A stretch of 64,000 nucleotides of DNA from an uncultured Gammaproteobacteria bacterium (GTDB lineage: Bacteria > Pseudomonadota > Gammaproteobacteria > GCA-001735895), in the NCBI GenBank assembly GCA_947259485.1, contig CAMYLU010000008.1:1-64000 (forward strand). Reading direction: 5' to 3'. Each line of letters opens with the position of its first letter. The first letter of the stretch is position 1. Made by a program: the position numbers and the translations under genes. This document shows positions 33,437-41,929 of the stretch, piece after piece. Under the pieces are notes generated by a model. That model was not told where the DNA came from. It worked only from the letters and a program-made list of their open reading frames with translations, and did no database searches.

Positions 33437-33757
33437 TTACTCGGGTTCGGGGACGCGGAGTATTAACCCATCCAGCGCGGCCGACGCGACTATCTGGCAG
33501 CTCAGACGACTATTGTCCTCGCGTTCGACATCGGTCATTTCGAGCATGGTGTCTTCGATGTCATCGATCTCCCCGGTTTTGGCAAACCATGCAGGGTCGA
33601 CAAACACGTGGCAGGTAGCACAGGAAAGACAACCACCACATTCACCCTCGATGTGTGGAACGTTATTCGCGGTTGCGGCTTCCATCAGGTTCAAACCGTC
33701 TTTGACCTCGGCGCTGATTTCGCTGCCGTCTTCCATTATCCAGGTGATATTGGCCAT
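33437..33757 (-). CDS. Adrenodoxin-type [2Fe-2S] ferredoxin
   Basis: 106 residues from the ATG at 33757; an extension to 33886 has no ferredoxin similarity. Cluster ligands follow the CX5CX2C...C pattern (ECGGCLSCATC and RLSCQI), the vertebrate-type/putidaredoxin family. It carries electrons from the adjacent ferredoxin reductase to an oxygenase (P450 or Rieske) or other acceptor. It lies downstream of a PLP decarboxylase gene in the same orientation with an 86-nt gap. Confidence 0.9.
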   Translation of the reverse strand: MANITWIMEDGSEISAEVKDGLNLMEAATANNVPHIEGECGGCLSCATCHVFVDPAWFAKTGEIDDIEDTMLEMTDVEREDNSRLSCQIVASAALDGLILRVPEPE

Positions 33758-33843
33758 AGTGTAACGTGCTAGTGATTGTGAAAGTCGCGTAATGTATCCT
33801 TTTTTAATGCCAATGTCTTTTTGAATTTTATGCGAGTCCCCGT

Positions 33844-35268
33844 TTAAAAAGTCGACTCCTCTACCTGTTGTTGTATCAGTGCCCACAGTTTTTCAATATG
33901 TGCCCGGGTGGTGGCCTCGACCCCGACCGAAACCCGCACCATCCAGCGTTCGTTGAGTATCGATGGACTCATAAAGGCCGCCCCGGATTGATTGATCGCG
34001 TTGACCCAGGCGAGGGTATGTCGATCCAGTGCTTCGCCGCCGAGCCCCGGGGGTTGATGACGGATGCAGACGGTTTGTAATTCAACCGTCGCCAACACCT
34101 GCCAGTTCTCAGCGTTGGCGACAAGTTCGGCAAACCAGCGCGCGTTGTCGAGGTCACGTCGCAGGCGTTCGCGAATCGATTCGATACCGTCGATGCCGAG
34201 GTGATACCAGAGTTTTAGCGCGCGAAAACGACGCCCCAGCGGAATGCCCCAATCGCGGTACTGCTTGACTTCATCGTCAACGCTCGAACGCAGGTAACTG
34301 GGATTGGTTGACATGACCCGCACCAGGTGCTGCACGTCGCGCACGTACATCAGCGAGCAGTCGAGAATTGTCCCCATCCACTTGTGCGGATTCCAGGCGA
34401 TGGAATCCGCCGCTTCAACGCCTTCCCACAGGTAACGGCATTCCGGTAGTAGCATGGCGCTGCCGGCCATGGCCGCATCGACGTGCAACCAGATGTCGTG
34501 GCGGGCTGCAATCTCGGCGATTTCAGCGACCGGGTCGAAGGCCGTGACCCCGGTCGAACCGACCGAGGCGATTACGGCCGCGGGGATACATCCAGCGGCG
34601 ATATCCGCCGCCACCATTTGCGCCAGGCTCTCGGACTGCATCGAACGCTTTTCAGGATCCATCGCAACCATGCGCAGATTATCGCTACCGAACCCGGCCA
34701 GTAGTGCGGCCTTGACCACCGACGAATGTGCCTCGGCGGTGGTATAGACCACCAGTGGTTTATCCGTCGCCTGCAGGCCACCATGATTTTGTGCATAGTC
34801 GCTGGCCCTTTCGCGTGCCAGCAACAGGGACGTCAGGCAGGAAGTAGAAGCGGTATCCTGGATACATCCTTCCCAGCTGTCGGAAAGCCCGGTCAGTTGG
34901 CGCATCCAGTCACAGACGACTTCCTCGACTTCGGTCAACGCCGGGCAACTTTCCCAGGAGATTCCAAGCGTGCCAAGACCGGAGCTCGCGATATCACCCA
35001 GCACCGAGGCGAGTGACGCGTTAGCTGGAAACCAGCCGTAATGCATCGGGTGTTGTGCCAGCGTGAGCCCGGGCAATACCCGGTGTTCCAGTTCGGCTAG
35101 CAGTTGTTCAGGTGGCTGCGGTGTCTCAGGTGCAGTGGTAGGGAAGCTGCGCCTTATATCACCGGGATCCACCTGGGCCCGAACCGGTCGCTGTTCCAGG
35201 TTGCTGCGATAGTCTGCGATCCAGTCGATCAGATCATGGCCGGCCTGGCGGAAGTCTTCGGGTGTCAT
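33844..35268 (-). CDS. Group II PLP-dependent amino-acid decarboxylase (aromatic-type)
   Basis: 474 residues, close to aromatic-L-amino-acid decarboxylases. Visible features are the HPMHYGWFPANASLAS substrate segment, the PLP Asp in LHVDAAMAGSAML, and the Schiff-base lysine in AWNPHKWMGT. It decarboxylates an amino acid such as tyrosine, tryptophan or DOPA to the amine in the cytoplasm. Divergent from the glutamine amidotransferase gene and upstream of the ferredoxin/reductase pair. Substrate cannot be fixed from sequence alone. Confidence 0.87.
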   Translation of the reverse strand: MTPEDFRQAGHDLIDWIADYRSNLEQRPVRAQVDPGDIRRSFPTTAPETPQPPEQLLAELEHRVLPGLTLAQHPMHYGWFPANASLASVLGDIASSGLGTLGISWESCPALTEVEEVVCDWMRQLTGLSDSWEGCIQDTASTSCLTSLLLARERASDYAQNHGGLQATDKPLVVYTTAEAHSSVVKAALLAGFGSDNLRMVAMDPEKRSMQSESLAQMVAADIAAGCIPAAVIASVGSTGVTAFDPVAEIAEIAARHDIWLHVDAAMAGSAMLLPECRYLWEGVEAADSIAWNPHKWMGTILDCSLMYVRDVQHLVRVMSTNPSYLRSSVDDEVKQYRDWGIPLGRRFRALKLWYHLGIDGIESIRERLRRDLDNARWFAELVANAENWQVLATVELQTVCIRHQPPGLGGEALDRHTLAWVNAINQSGAAFMSPSILNERWMVRVSVGVEATTRAHIEKLWALIQQQVEESTF

Positions 35269-35361
35269 AAGGTTTTCTCGGATAGCGTCTGCGGGGTTTT
35301 AAAGTCTGGATTTTCAGGTATCGTAGGTTTTTGAGTCAATCGGTATTATTCAGTCGCAAGA

Positions 35362-36087
35362 ATGAACAAAGCTATCAGAGTCGCCATTCTGGATTCGGTG
35401 CCGGAGAGCTACTGGGCGGATGACCTGGGGATTACCGATGCGCAGAAATTTATCGATTTGTTGCAGCCGATCAATCCATCAGCCCGCTTCGGTGTCTACT
35501 ACACGACAAAGGACCAGTTTCCCGATAATCTTGACGACTACGATGCAATCCTGGTCACGGGGAGCCCCTGCAGCGTGCACGATGAACATGACTGGATTCG
35601 TAAGCTGATCGACTTGACCCGGGCTGCGGATAACCGGGGATTGAGGATCATAGGGTCCTGTTTCGGTCATCAGCTGGTGGCGCGCGCCTTTGGTGGGGAC
35701 GTGGGCCATAACGAGAATGGCTGGGTGATTGGAAACTACCCGGTGCACATTACAAATGATTACGACTGGATGCAGCCGATGGCAAGCATTACCGGTTTGT
35801 ATCATTTCAACCAGGAACGCGTTACCCACTTACCCGAGGGAGCGGTTTCGTTTGCTCATACTGAGGAGCATGCAGATTACGGTTTTACCCTGGGTGACAA
35901 TGTCATGTGTTTCCAGGGCCATCCCGAGCAGCCGCTGCGCGCGATGGTAAATTTTCTGAAAGCAACGGACAGTCTGACACGAGAAGAGCATGCCAAAGCC
36001 AATCGCTTTATTCACGAGGGTGAGCCCGACTCGCAAATCTGGGCAGAATGGATGATGCGTTTTTTCGCGACTGAATCTGATCTCTAA
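35362..36087 (+). CDS. Class I glutamine amidotransferase-like protein
   Basis: 241 residues, stand-alone GATase1 domain of the GMP-synthase-like family. The nucleophile elbow is GSCFGHQL (Cys about 93) and the His-Glu pair lies in FQGHPEQP. Such stand-alone proteins include gamma-glutamyl hydrolases and amidases acting on unusual substrates. It is followed after 16 nt by a small cytochrome c gene in the same direction. Function unassigned. Confidence 0.82.
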   Translation: MNKAIRVAILDSVPESYWADDLGITDAQKFIDLLQPINPSARFGVYYTTKDQFPDNLDDYDAILVTGSPCSVHDEHDWIRKLIDLTRAADNRGLRIIGSCFGHQLVARAFGGDVGHNENGWVIGNYPVHITNDYDWMQPMASITGLYHFNQERVTHLPEGAVSFAHTEEHADYGFTLGDNVMCFQGHPEQPLRAMVNFLKATDSLTREEHAKANRFIHEGEPDSQIWAEWMMRFFATESDL

Positions 36088-36103
36088 TTAACGGGAGATA
36101 GCC

Positions 36104-36373
36104 ATGAAACTTTTTTACGCAATTGCAGTTTTCTTTTTATATCCGTGTTCTTTGCAGGCAGCCGATATCGACAACGGTGACGACCTGCATTTCACCAACT
36201 GCACCGGTTGCCACGATGAATCGGTATACACCCGAGAAAACAGGCGAGTCAGCAGTTTGCCTCGCCTCGGGACGCAGGTGCGTTTTTGTAAAGATTCGCT
36301 GGGATTAACCTGGTTTGACGACGAAGTCGAGGATGTGATCGAGTACCTGAATAAAACCTATTATCATTTTTAA
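36104..36373 (+). CDS. Small monoheme cytochrome c without distal methionine
   Basis: 89 residues with a signal peptide (hydrophobic 3-15, cleavage near LQAAD) and one haem motif, CTGCH, about residue 33. The mature protein has no methionine after the haem motif, so the usual sixth ligand of class I cytochromes is absent; the C-terminal YYHF histidine is a candidate ligand. There is an extra Cys (VRFCKDSLG). The GGGAG ribosome-binding site is strong. Periplasmic electron carrier or sensor; partner unknown. Confidence 0.82.
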   Translation: MKLFYAIAVFFLYPCSLQAADIDNGDDLHFTNCTGCHDESVYTRENRRVSSLPRLGTQVRFCKDSLGLTWFDDEVEDVIEYLNKTYYHF

Positions 36374-36441
36374 GCCGATCCCGACGTGCCTGTTCGCACA
36401 TGATGAAGGGAGTGTATCGAGGCATTAACAAAGCCCTCGAA

Positions 36442-37377
36442 TTATGCGACCCCCTTGTAAAGCTTGGGATTAAATACATCGCGCAAAAAATCGCCCATCA
36501 GGTTAATCGCGATCACGATTAACACCAGGAAAAAGCCGGGTATCAAGGTAATCCACCATGAGCCGGAGAAAAGGTATTCTTTGCCAATACTGATCAGTGA
36601 TCCCAGACTGGGCTCGGTGACCGGCATACCCAGCCCGAGAAACGACAATGCTGCCTCGGTAATAATCGCGTTTGCGATTTGCAGGGTGGCGATGACAAAA
36701 ATCGGTGACAGGCAATTGGGTAAGATGTGCTTGAACATGATCCGAGTCGATCCGAAACCCATCACGTGGGCGGCATCGACATATTCCTTTTCCTTTTCCG
36801 CGAGTACCGATGAGCGCACCGTGCGCGCGATTTGTGGCCATTCGGACAAACCTATAACCAGAATCAGGATAAACATGGCCCAGCTGCTATAGGTATCGGC
36901 GCCGAAGGCATTTTTAACAATGGCCAGTACTATGATTGCCACCATCAGGGTCGAAAACGAGAGCTGCACGTCGGCGATACGCATCAGGATACTGTCGACT
37001 CTGCCACCGATATAACCTGAGACCAGGCCGATGACTATACCGATTGCAGCCTGCAGCAGCACCGCGAAGATGCCGATCAACAGCGATACGCGCATGCCGT
37101 AGAGAATTGTGCTCCACAGGTCGCGTCCCTGGTCGTCGGTGCCGAGTAAAAAGCGCTCGTCCGCGCCCTCCTGCCAGACGGGTGGCATTTCGGAGTCCAT
37201 CAGGTCTATCTGTGTCAGATCGTAGGGATCGAAAGGCGCGATCACCGGCGAAAACAACGCCATTAAGGCAAGGATCAGGAACACGGTGCTGCTGGTGATC
37301 GCAACCTTGTCGCGCTTGAAGTGATAAATCAGGTCAGACTGGAGCAATCCTTGCCAGTGTGAAGTTGCCGGGTCCAT
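36442..37377 (-). CDS. ABC transporter permease, DppC/OppC type
   Basis: 311 residues. N-terminal cytoplasmic segment and first span (about 27-48), then five more hydrophobic segments with a BPD_transp_1 EAA loop (YVDAAHVMGFGSTRIMFKH). It forms the channel of a dipeptide/oligopeptide/opine importer with the DppB-type permease, which it overlaps by one base. Last gene of a minus-strand operon. Confidence 0.9.
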   Translation of the reverse strand: MDPATSHWQGLLQSDLIYHFKRDKVAITSSTVFLILALMALFSPVIAPFDPYDLTQIDLMDSEMPPVWQEGADERFLLGTDDQGRDLWSTILYGMRVSLLIGIFAVLLQAAIGIVIGLVSGYIGGRVDSILMRIADVQLSFSTLMVAIIVLAIVKNAFGADTYSSWAMFILILVIGLSEWPQIARTVRSSVLAEKEKEYVDAAHVMGFGSTRIMFKHILPNCLSPIFVIATLQIANAIITEAALSFLGLGMPVTEPSLGSLISIGKEYLFSGSWWITLIPGFFLVLIVIAINLMGDFLRDVFNPKLYKGVA

Positions 37378-38354
37378 TACTTGCCGCTTACCAGGTCAAC
37401 CATCGGATTGATCAGCCCGTAAAGTAGATCAACCAGTGTGTTGACGATTACGAAAAGAAATCCGACGAACATAATGTAGGCGGTGATCAGCGGGATGTCA
37501 GAGCGGTTAACCGCTTCGAGGAACATAAAACCCATCCCCGGCCATTGAAATACCGACTCGGTCAATATGGTATAGGCCACCATGATGCCGATCTGTACGC
37601 CACCGACCGTGATTACCGGCAGCATCGTATTTTTCAGCGCGTGCTTGAAATAAACGGTTAACGAATCCATGCCCTTGGCACGCGCGAACTTGACGTATTC
37701 AGAACTGAGCACTTCGAGCATTTCAGCCCTGACCAGTCGAATGAACAGGGGTAGCATGATCGACGACAACGCGATGGCCGGCATGATGATATGCACGATG
37801 CCGTCCCAGCTCGCAAAGTTCGTGCTCCAGTAGCCCCAGACTTCGACGATTTCACCACGGCCGAACGACGGCATCCAGCCCAGCGTAATCGAGAATATAA
37901 AAATCAGCGCGAGCGCGGTTAAAAAAACCGGAATCGATATCCCGATTACGCTAACCGCCATGGTGAATTTGGCGAACCAGTGGCGCGGACGAATCGCACA
38001 AAAAACACCGAGTGGAATCGAAATTGTAATGATGATTATCGATGCCGCAAAGGCAAGCTCCAGGGTCGCGGGTAATTTTTTCAATATTACGGTGAGGGCC
38101 GGTTCCTTGAAGAAATAGGAGGTTCCCAGGTCACCCTGCACTGCACGGCCGACAAAACGTCCATACTGCACCAGCAGGGGATCGTTTAATCCCAGGGTAT
38201 CTTTTAGATTTTCCCTTTCTTCATCGGACATCGACATTGCGGCCAATTCCCGGGTCGGATCACCGAGACTGTCCTGGATGCCGAAACAAAAGGCGCTGAT
38301 GACGAACATCACCAGTATCACCTGCAACAGGCGTTTCAGCAGAAATTGGGCCAT
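37377..38354 (-). CDS. ABC transporter permease, DppB/OppB type
   Basis: 325 residues with six spans. The N-terminal motif FLLKRLLQVILVMFVIS is typical of DppB and the EAA loop reads YVKFARAKGMDSLTVYFKH. Partner of the DppC-type permease immediately downstream. A strong hairpin separates this gene from the binding-protein gene upstream. Substrate class: peptides, opines or similar; not further resolved. Confidence 0.9.
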   Translation of the reverse strand: MAQFLLKRLLQVILVMFVISAFCFGIQDSLGDPTRELAAMSMSDEERENLKDTLGLNDPLLVQYGRFVGRAVQGDLGTSYFFKEPALTVILKKLPATLELAFAASIIIITISIPLGVFCAIRPRHWFAKFTMAVSVIGISIPVFLTALALIFIFSITLGWMPSFGRGEIVEVWGYWSTNFASWDGIVHIIMPAIALSSIMLPLFIRLVRAEMLEVLSSEYVKFARAKGMDSLTVYFKHALKNTMLPVITVGGVQIGIMVAYTILTESVFQWPGMGFMFLEAVNRSDIPLITAYIMFVGFLFVIVNTLVDLLYGLINPMVDLVSGK

Positions 38355-38370
38355 AGTTTAATAAACGGAA

Positions 38371-38399
38371 AAACGGGTGGGCAGGGTGCCCACCCGTTT
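38371..38399 (-). terminator. Intra-operon hairpin after binding-protein gene
   Basis: A perfect 12-bp stem (AAACGGGTGGGC with its inverse) with a 5-nt loop, followed on the minus strand by five T. It lies between the solute-binding-protein stop (38410) and the permease start (38354), so it probably acts as a partial terminator or RNA stabiliser that makes the binding protein more abundant than the permeases. Confidence 0.75.
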
Positions 38400-38409
38400 C
38401 TCGTGATAC

Positions 38410-39966
38410 CTATTGGACGACTAGATCGCCGAGATAGGGAAAGTTGAGCGCATTAACAATTGGGTCAACATCGACACCTTTACGCGCCGCCCAGGCCAGG
38501 TTCTGCCAGTGCAGCGGGACAAACCCGGCATCCTGGTAAATCTTGGCTTCAATCGACTGCAGCATTTCAGCACGTTTGGCAGAATCGGTTTCCCGGTTCG
38601 CCGCCAACGTCGTGGTATCGACATAATCGCTGCTATAGTTGCCCCCGTTGTAGGCACCCATTCCGGTGCTCTGGTCTGGCGTCATTGCCAGGAACTCGAA
38701 AAAGTTGGCGCTGTCCTCGGTGTCCGAGTGCCACCCGATCATCATGATATCGGCGGCACGGTCGTCGAATGCAGGCCAGTACTGTGCCTTGGGCATGGTT
38801 TGCAGATCGACCTTGATATTAATCTTTGACAGCATCGCGGCGACTGCCTGTGCAATTTTGTCGTCATTAACATAGCGGTTGTTAGGTGCCATCATGGTAA
38901 CGCTGAAGCCATCCTCGTAACCCGCATCCTTCATCAATTGCTTGGCAAGCTTGAGATCGTAACGCGGCTTCAGTTTCGGATTGTATCCGAGATACCCTTC
39001 CGGGCTCATTTGTCCTGCGGTGGTTGCAAATCCCTTCATGATCTTCTGAACAATGGCTTCGTTGTTGATCGCGTGTACGATTGCCATTCTGACGCGCTGA
39101 TCCTGCAGCTCTTTCTTGCGTTTCTGATTCATCTGGAAGGTGATGATACGCGTGCCAGGCATGGTAATCAGTTCTGCGTTACTGGCGGCCTTGATTTGCC
39201 CGAAATCGTTGGGAGAAACCGGTGCGATAAAATCGACGTCGCCGGATAACAGCGCAGCAACACGGGTTTGCTCATCCTTGATCGGTGTAAAAATGATGCG
39301 GTCGACATTGCCGGGAGACTGCGTGTCCCAGTAGTCCTCAAAGCGTTCAAATACAATTTTTACACCCTGTTCGCGCGAGACGATCTTGAATGGACCGGTG
39401 CCCGACATGTTGGTGGAGGCAAAGGACGCCCCGTTTTTGACGATTGCGCCCTTATCGTTTCCGTTGGCATCGGTGCCGGTGTAGAACTTGCTGTCCATCG
39501 GGAAAATGTAGGTCGAGGTATGCAATACCAACGGATAGGGTCCGCTGGTCACCAGGTCGATGGTGTAATCGTCGATTACATTGAGTTCGGTGAAGTTGGC
39601 AAATATGCCCTTGAAATCGGGGCTGACCTTGAGGCGATCGAAGGTCCATTTAAAATCCGCCGCAGTCATCGGGTTGCCACTATGAAACTTGACACCCTTG
39701 CGCAGGTTAAAGCGTACCGTGGTGGGATTGAGTCGCTCGTAACCTGTGGCCAGGCGATTTTCAAACGCAAGGTCCTTGGTCCAGCGAATCAGCGGGTCGA
39801 AAGACATATGCGACAGTTGCAACATGCCGCCCGATAATTGCTCGTGAATATCCAGAGTTACCGGATCTGCATCGTAAGCCATTCTCAGCTCGTTTGCGTT
39901 TGCGGTGGTGAAAGAGAGCAGGCTCGTCATCACCAGGCAGGTGCTTATTAGAAAACGATTTTTCAT
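38410..39966 (-). CDS. Family-5 extracellular solute-binding protein (peptide/opine type)
   Basis: 518 residues with a signal peptide (hydrophobic about 7-19, cleavage near TANA). SBP_bac_5 fold with early YDADPVTLDIHEQLSGGML and RLATGYERLNPTTVRFNLRKGVKFH, as in DppA/OppA-like proteins. It binds the substrate in the periplasm for the adjacent importer. It has its own likely promoter (40001-40028) and is bounded downstream by a strong hairpin. Confidence 0.9.
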   Translation of the reverse strand: MKNRFLISTCLVMTSLLSFTTANANELRMAYDADPVTLDIHEQLSGGMLQLSHMSFDPLIRWTKDLAFENRLATGYERLNPTTVRFNLRKGVKFHSGNPMTAADFKWTFDRLKVSPDFKGIFANFTELNVIDDYTIDLVTSGPYPLVLHTSTYIFPMDSKFYTGTDANGNDKGAIVKNGASFASTNMSGTGPFKIVSREQGVKIVFERFEDYWDTQSPGNVDRIIFTPIKDEQTRVAALLSGDVDFIAPVSPNDFGQIKAASNAELITMPGTRIITFQMNQKRKKELQDQRVRMAIVHAINNEAIVQKIMKGFATTAGQMSPEGYLGYNPKLKPRYDLKLAKQLMKDAGYEDGFSVTMMAPNNRYVNDDKIAQAVAAMLSKINIKVDLQTMPKAQYWPAFDDRAADIMMIGWHSDTEDSANFFEFLAMTPDQSTGMGAYNGGNYSSDYVDTTTLAANRETDSAKRAEMLQSIEAKIYQDAGFVPLHWQNLAWAARKGVDVDPIVNALNFPYLGDLVVQ

Positions 39967-40000
39967 CGTATTATCTCCTTTGTCAGTGTGTGTCGTGCTT

Positions 40001-40028
40001 CTATTATCGGTTTTTTAAAAACCGTCAA
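40001..40028 (-). promoter_or_regulatory. Probable promoter of the solute-binding-protein gene
   Basis: Minus strand TTGACG (40028-40023), a 16-nt spacer and TAATAG (40006-40001), 35 nt upstream of the SBP ATG with AAGGAG as ribosome-binding site. The spacer contains an A/T-rich palindrome (CGGTTTTT with its inverse), which could alternatively be a terminator hairpin for the upstream ATPase gene. Confidence 0.5.
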
Positions 40029-40045
40029 AAATCGATTATTTTATA

Positions 40046-41761
40046 TTATACGGTTGCTTCGACTTCATAAATTTTATCAAAGCGTGGCATCAAGCCGAGC
40101 AATTCAATACTGTATTCATTCTGTGGATGCTCAAAGAAGTCTTCGCTTTCGGCGGTTTCAAGTATACGACCATGCCGCATGATCGCAACCCGATCACACA
40201 TTTGCCGGATTACCGGTAAATCATGACTGATAAATAACATCGTCAGACCGAGTTCGTCCTGCAGGTCTTTCAGCAAGTTTAGAATTTGAGCCTGTACCGA
40301 AACATCCAGCGCCGAAGTCGGCTCATCACAGATCAGCAGCCTCGGTCGGCTGGCGAGCGCTCGCGCGATCGAAATTCGCTGTCGCTGACCACCAGAAAAC
40401 TCGTGTGGATACTTGAGCCCTGCAGCGCGGCCGAGCCCGACATGGTCGAGCAGGTCACCGACGATTGTCCTGATTTCCTGCGGTGGCGCAAGCCGATGAA
40501 ACCGGATCGGCTCGGCGATGATATCGTCTACCTTCATACGACTATTCAGCGAAGAGTAGGGATTCTGAAATACCATTTGCATTTGCAGTCTTGCCTGCTT
40601 GACAGCAACTGGATCCGGGTTATCAACCAGCTCGACCCCATCGAATTTGATCGAGCCGCTGTCGGGTTTTTGCAGGCCCGCGACCATGCGCGCGATAGTC
40701 GATTTTCCTGAGCCGCTTTCACCCACCAGGCCGAAAGTTTCGCCCTGTTTTACCGTCAGGTTGACATCCCGGGTCGCCTGTAAATATTTGCGATTCTTTT
40801 TCAGAAAAGCGTCCCGGGTTACAAAACTTAAATTGAGATCTTTTATTTCCAGTAAGTCCTGAATATTCTCGTGACGCGTGCCCTGGCCCAGCCAATGGGT
40901 TTTGACATCGATGTGTTTAAGTCCTTTTGCCGTGGTTTCGATGTATTCAACGAGGGGAAATCGCTCAATTTTCTTGCTCGATCGAGGGACCGCGCTGATC
41001 AGGCTTTTGGTGTATTCATGTTTGGGGGAGGTCAGAAGCTCGGCGGTTTTACCGATCTCGACCATTTTGCCGCGGTACATGACTGCAACCCGATCGGTGA
41101 CACTGGCGATAACGCCCATGTCGTGGGTAACCAGCAGGCAGCCGACCTGGCGTTCCCGGCATAGCTTGCGAATCAACGACAGGATTTGGTCCTGCACCGA
41201 AACGTCGAGCGCGGTAGTGGGTTCATCGGCAATGAGCAGTTCCGGATCACCCGCCAGCGCGATAGCAATTACCACGCGTTGGCGCATGCCACCGGAAAAT
41301 TGATGCGGGAATTGCTTGATGCGTATTTCGGGTTCCGGAATTCCGACCTGATCGAGCAAATCGACCGCGATTCGGGAGGCCTCTTTGCTGTCTTCAATGC
41401 CCAGGTTTTTATTAATGGTTTCGATCAGCTGGTTTTCAACCGTAAACAGCGGATTCAATGAGGTCATTGGATCCTGGAAAATAAAGCCGACTCGGGAGCC
41501 GCGAATCTTGATTATCTCCTTGCTGCTAAAGGTCGATATCTTGGTGTTATTGAGGAAAATTTCGCCCGATGAAACCCTGCCGGGGGCGCTCAGCAACTGT
41601 ACGATGCCGTTACCGATGGTGGATTTACCGGCGCCGGATTCGCCAACCAGGCCGAGAATTTCGCCCGGACTAAGATCGAAGCTAACCTCGTCAACTGCAC
41701 GCTCGGTACCGTGTCGGCCCGGAAATTCAATGCAGAGATTCTTGATGGTCAATAAAGCCAT
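40046..41761 (-). CDS. Fused dipeptide-type ABC ATPase (DppD-DppF)
   Basis: 571 residues with two complete ATPase domains in one chain: Walker [10 protein letters not shown] (about 38-46) and GESGSGKST (about 350-358), signatures FSGGMRQR and FSGGQRQR, Walker B LIADEPTT and LICDEPTS. The fusion replaces the usual separate DppD and DppF. It energises the importer encoded downstream. About 170 nt upstream, up to 41929, hold only a weak hairpin (41899-41917) next to the neighbouring gene's stop. Confidence 0.92.
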   Translation of the reverse strand: MALLTIKNLCIEFPGRHGTERAVDEVSFDLSPGEILGLVGESGAGKSTIGNGIVQLLSAPGRVSSGEIFLNNTKISTFSSKEIIKIRGSRVGFIFQDPMTSLNPLFTVENQLIETINKNLGIEDSKEASRIAVDLLDQVGIPEPEIRIKQFPHQFSGGMRQRVVIAIALAGDPELLIADEPTTALDVSVQDQILSLIRKLCRERQVGCLLVTHDMGVIASVTDRVAVMYRGKMVEIGKTAELLTSPKHEYTKSLISAVPRSSKKIERFPLVEYIETTAKGLKHIDVKTHWLGQGTRHENIQDLLEIKDLNLSFVTRDAFLKKNRKYLQATRDVNLTVKQGETFGLVGESGSGKSTIARMVAGLQKPDSGSIKFDGVELVDNPDPVAVKQARLQMQMVFQNPYSSLNSRMKVDDIIAEPIRFHRLAPPQEIRTIVGDLLDHVGLGRAAGLKYPHEFSGGQRQRISIARALASRPRLLICDEPTSALDVSVQAQILNLLKDLQDELGLTMLFISHDLPVIRQMCDRVAIMRHGRILETAESEDFFEHPQNEYSIELLGLMPRFDKIYEVEATV

Positions 41762-41929
41762 GTCGCAGAAGTCTGGCTAGCTGAAGGCGAAATACAATAC
41801 ATGTCGGAAGCTATTTTGTTACTGTTTTTTGTTATAAGCGCGTCACTCTATCACCCGGTTATCGGCACCGCTATCTTTGTTTAATCATTGCATGGGCTAT
41901 CCTGCTCCAACCAGGATGTTATGGCCCGG

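Noticed and set aside
40011-40027. A/T-rich palindrome CGGTTTTT with its inverse as a terminator
   Set aside because: The stem is mostly A-U and its T-run is inside the stem; a promoter with TTGACG and TAATAG fits the same segment better.
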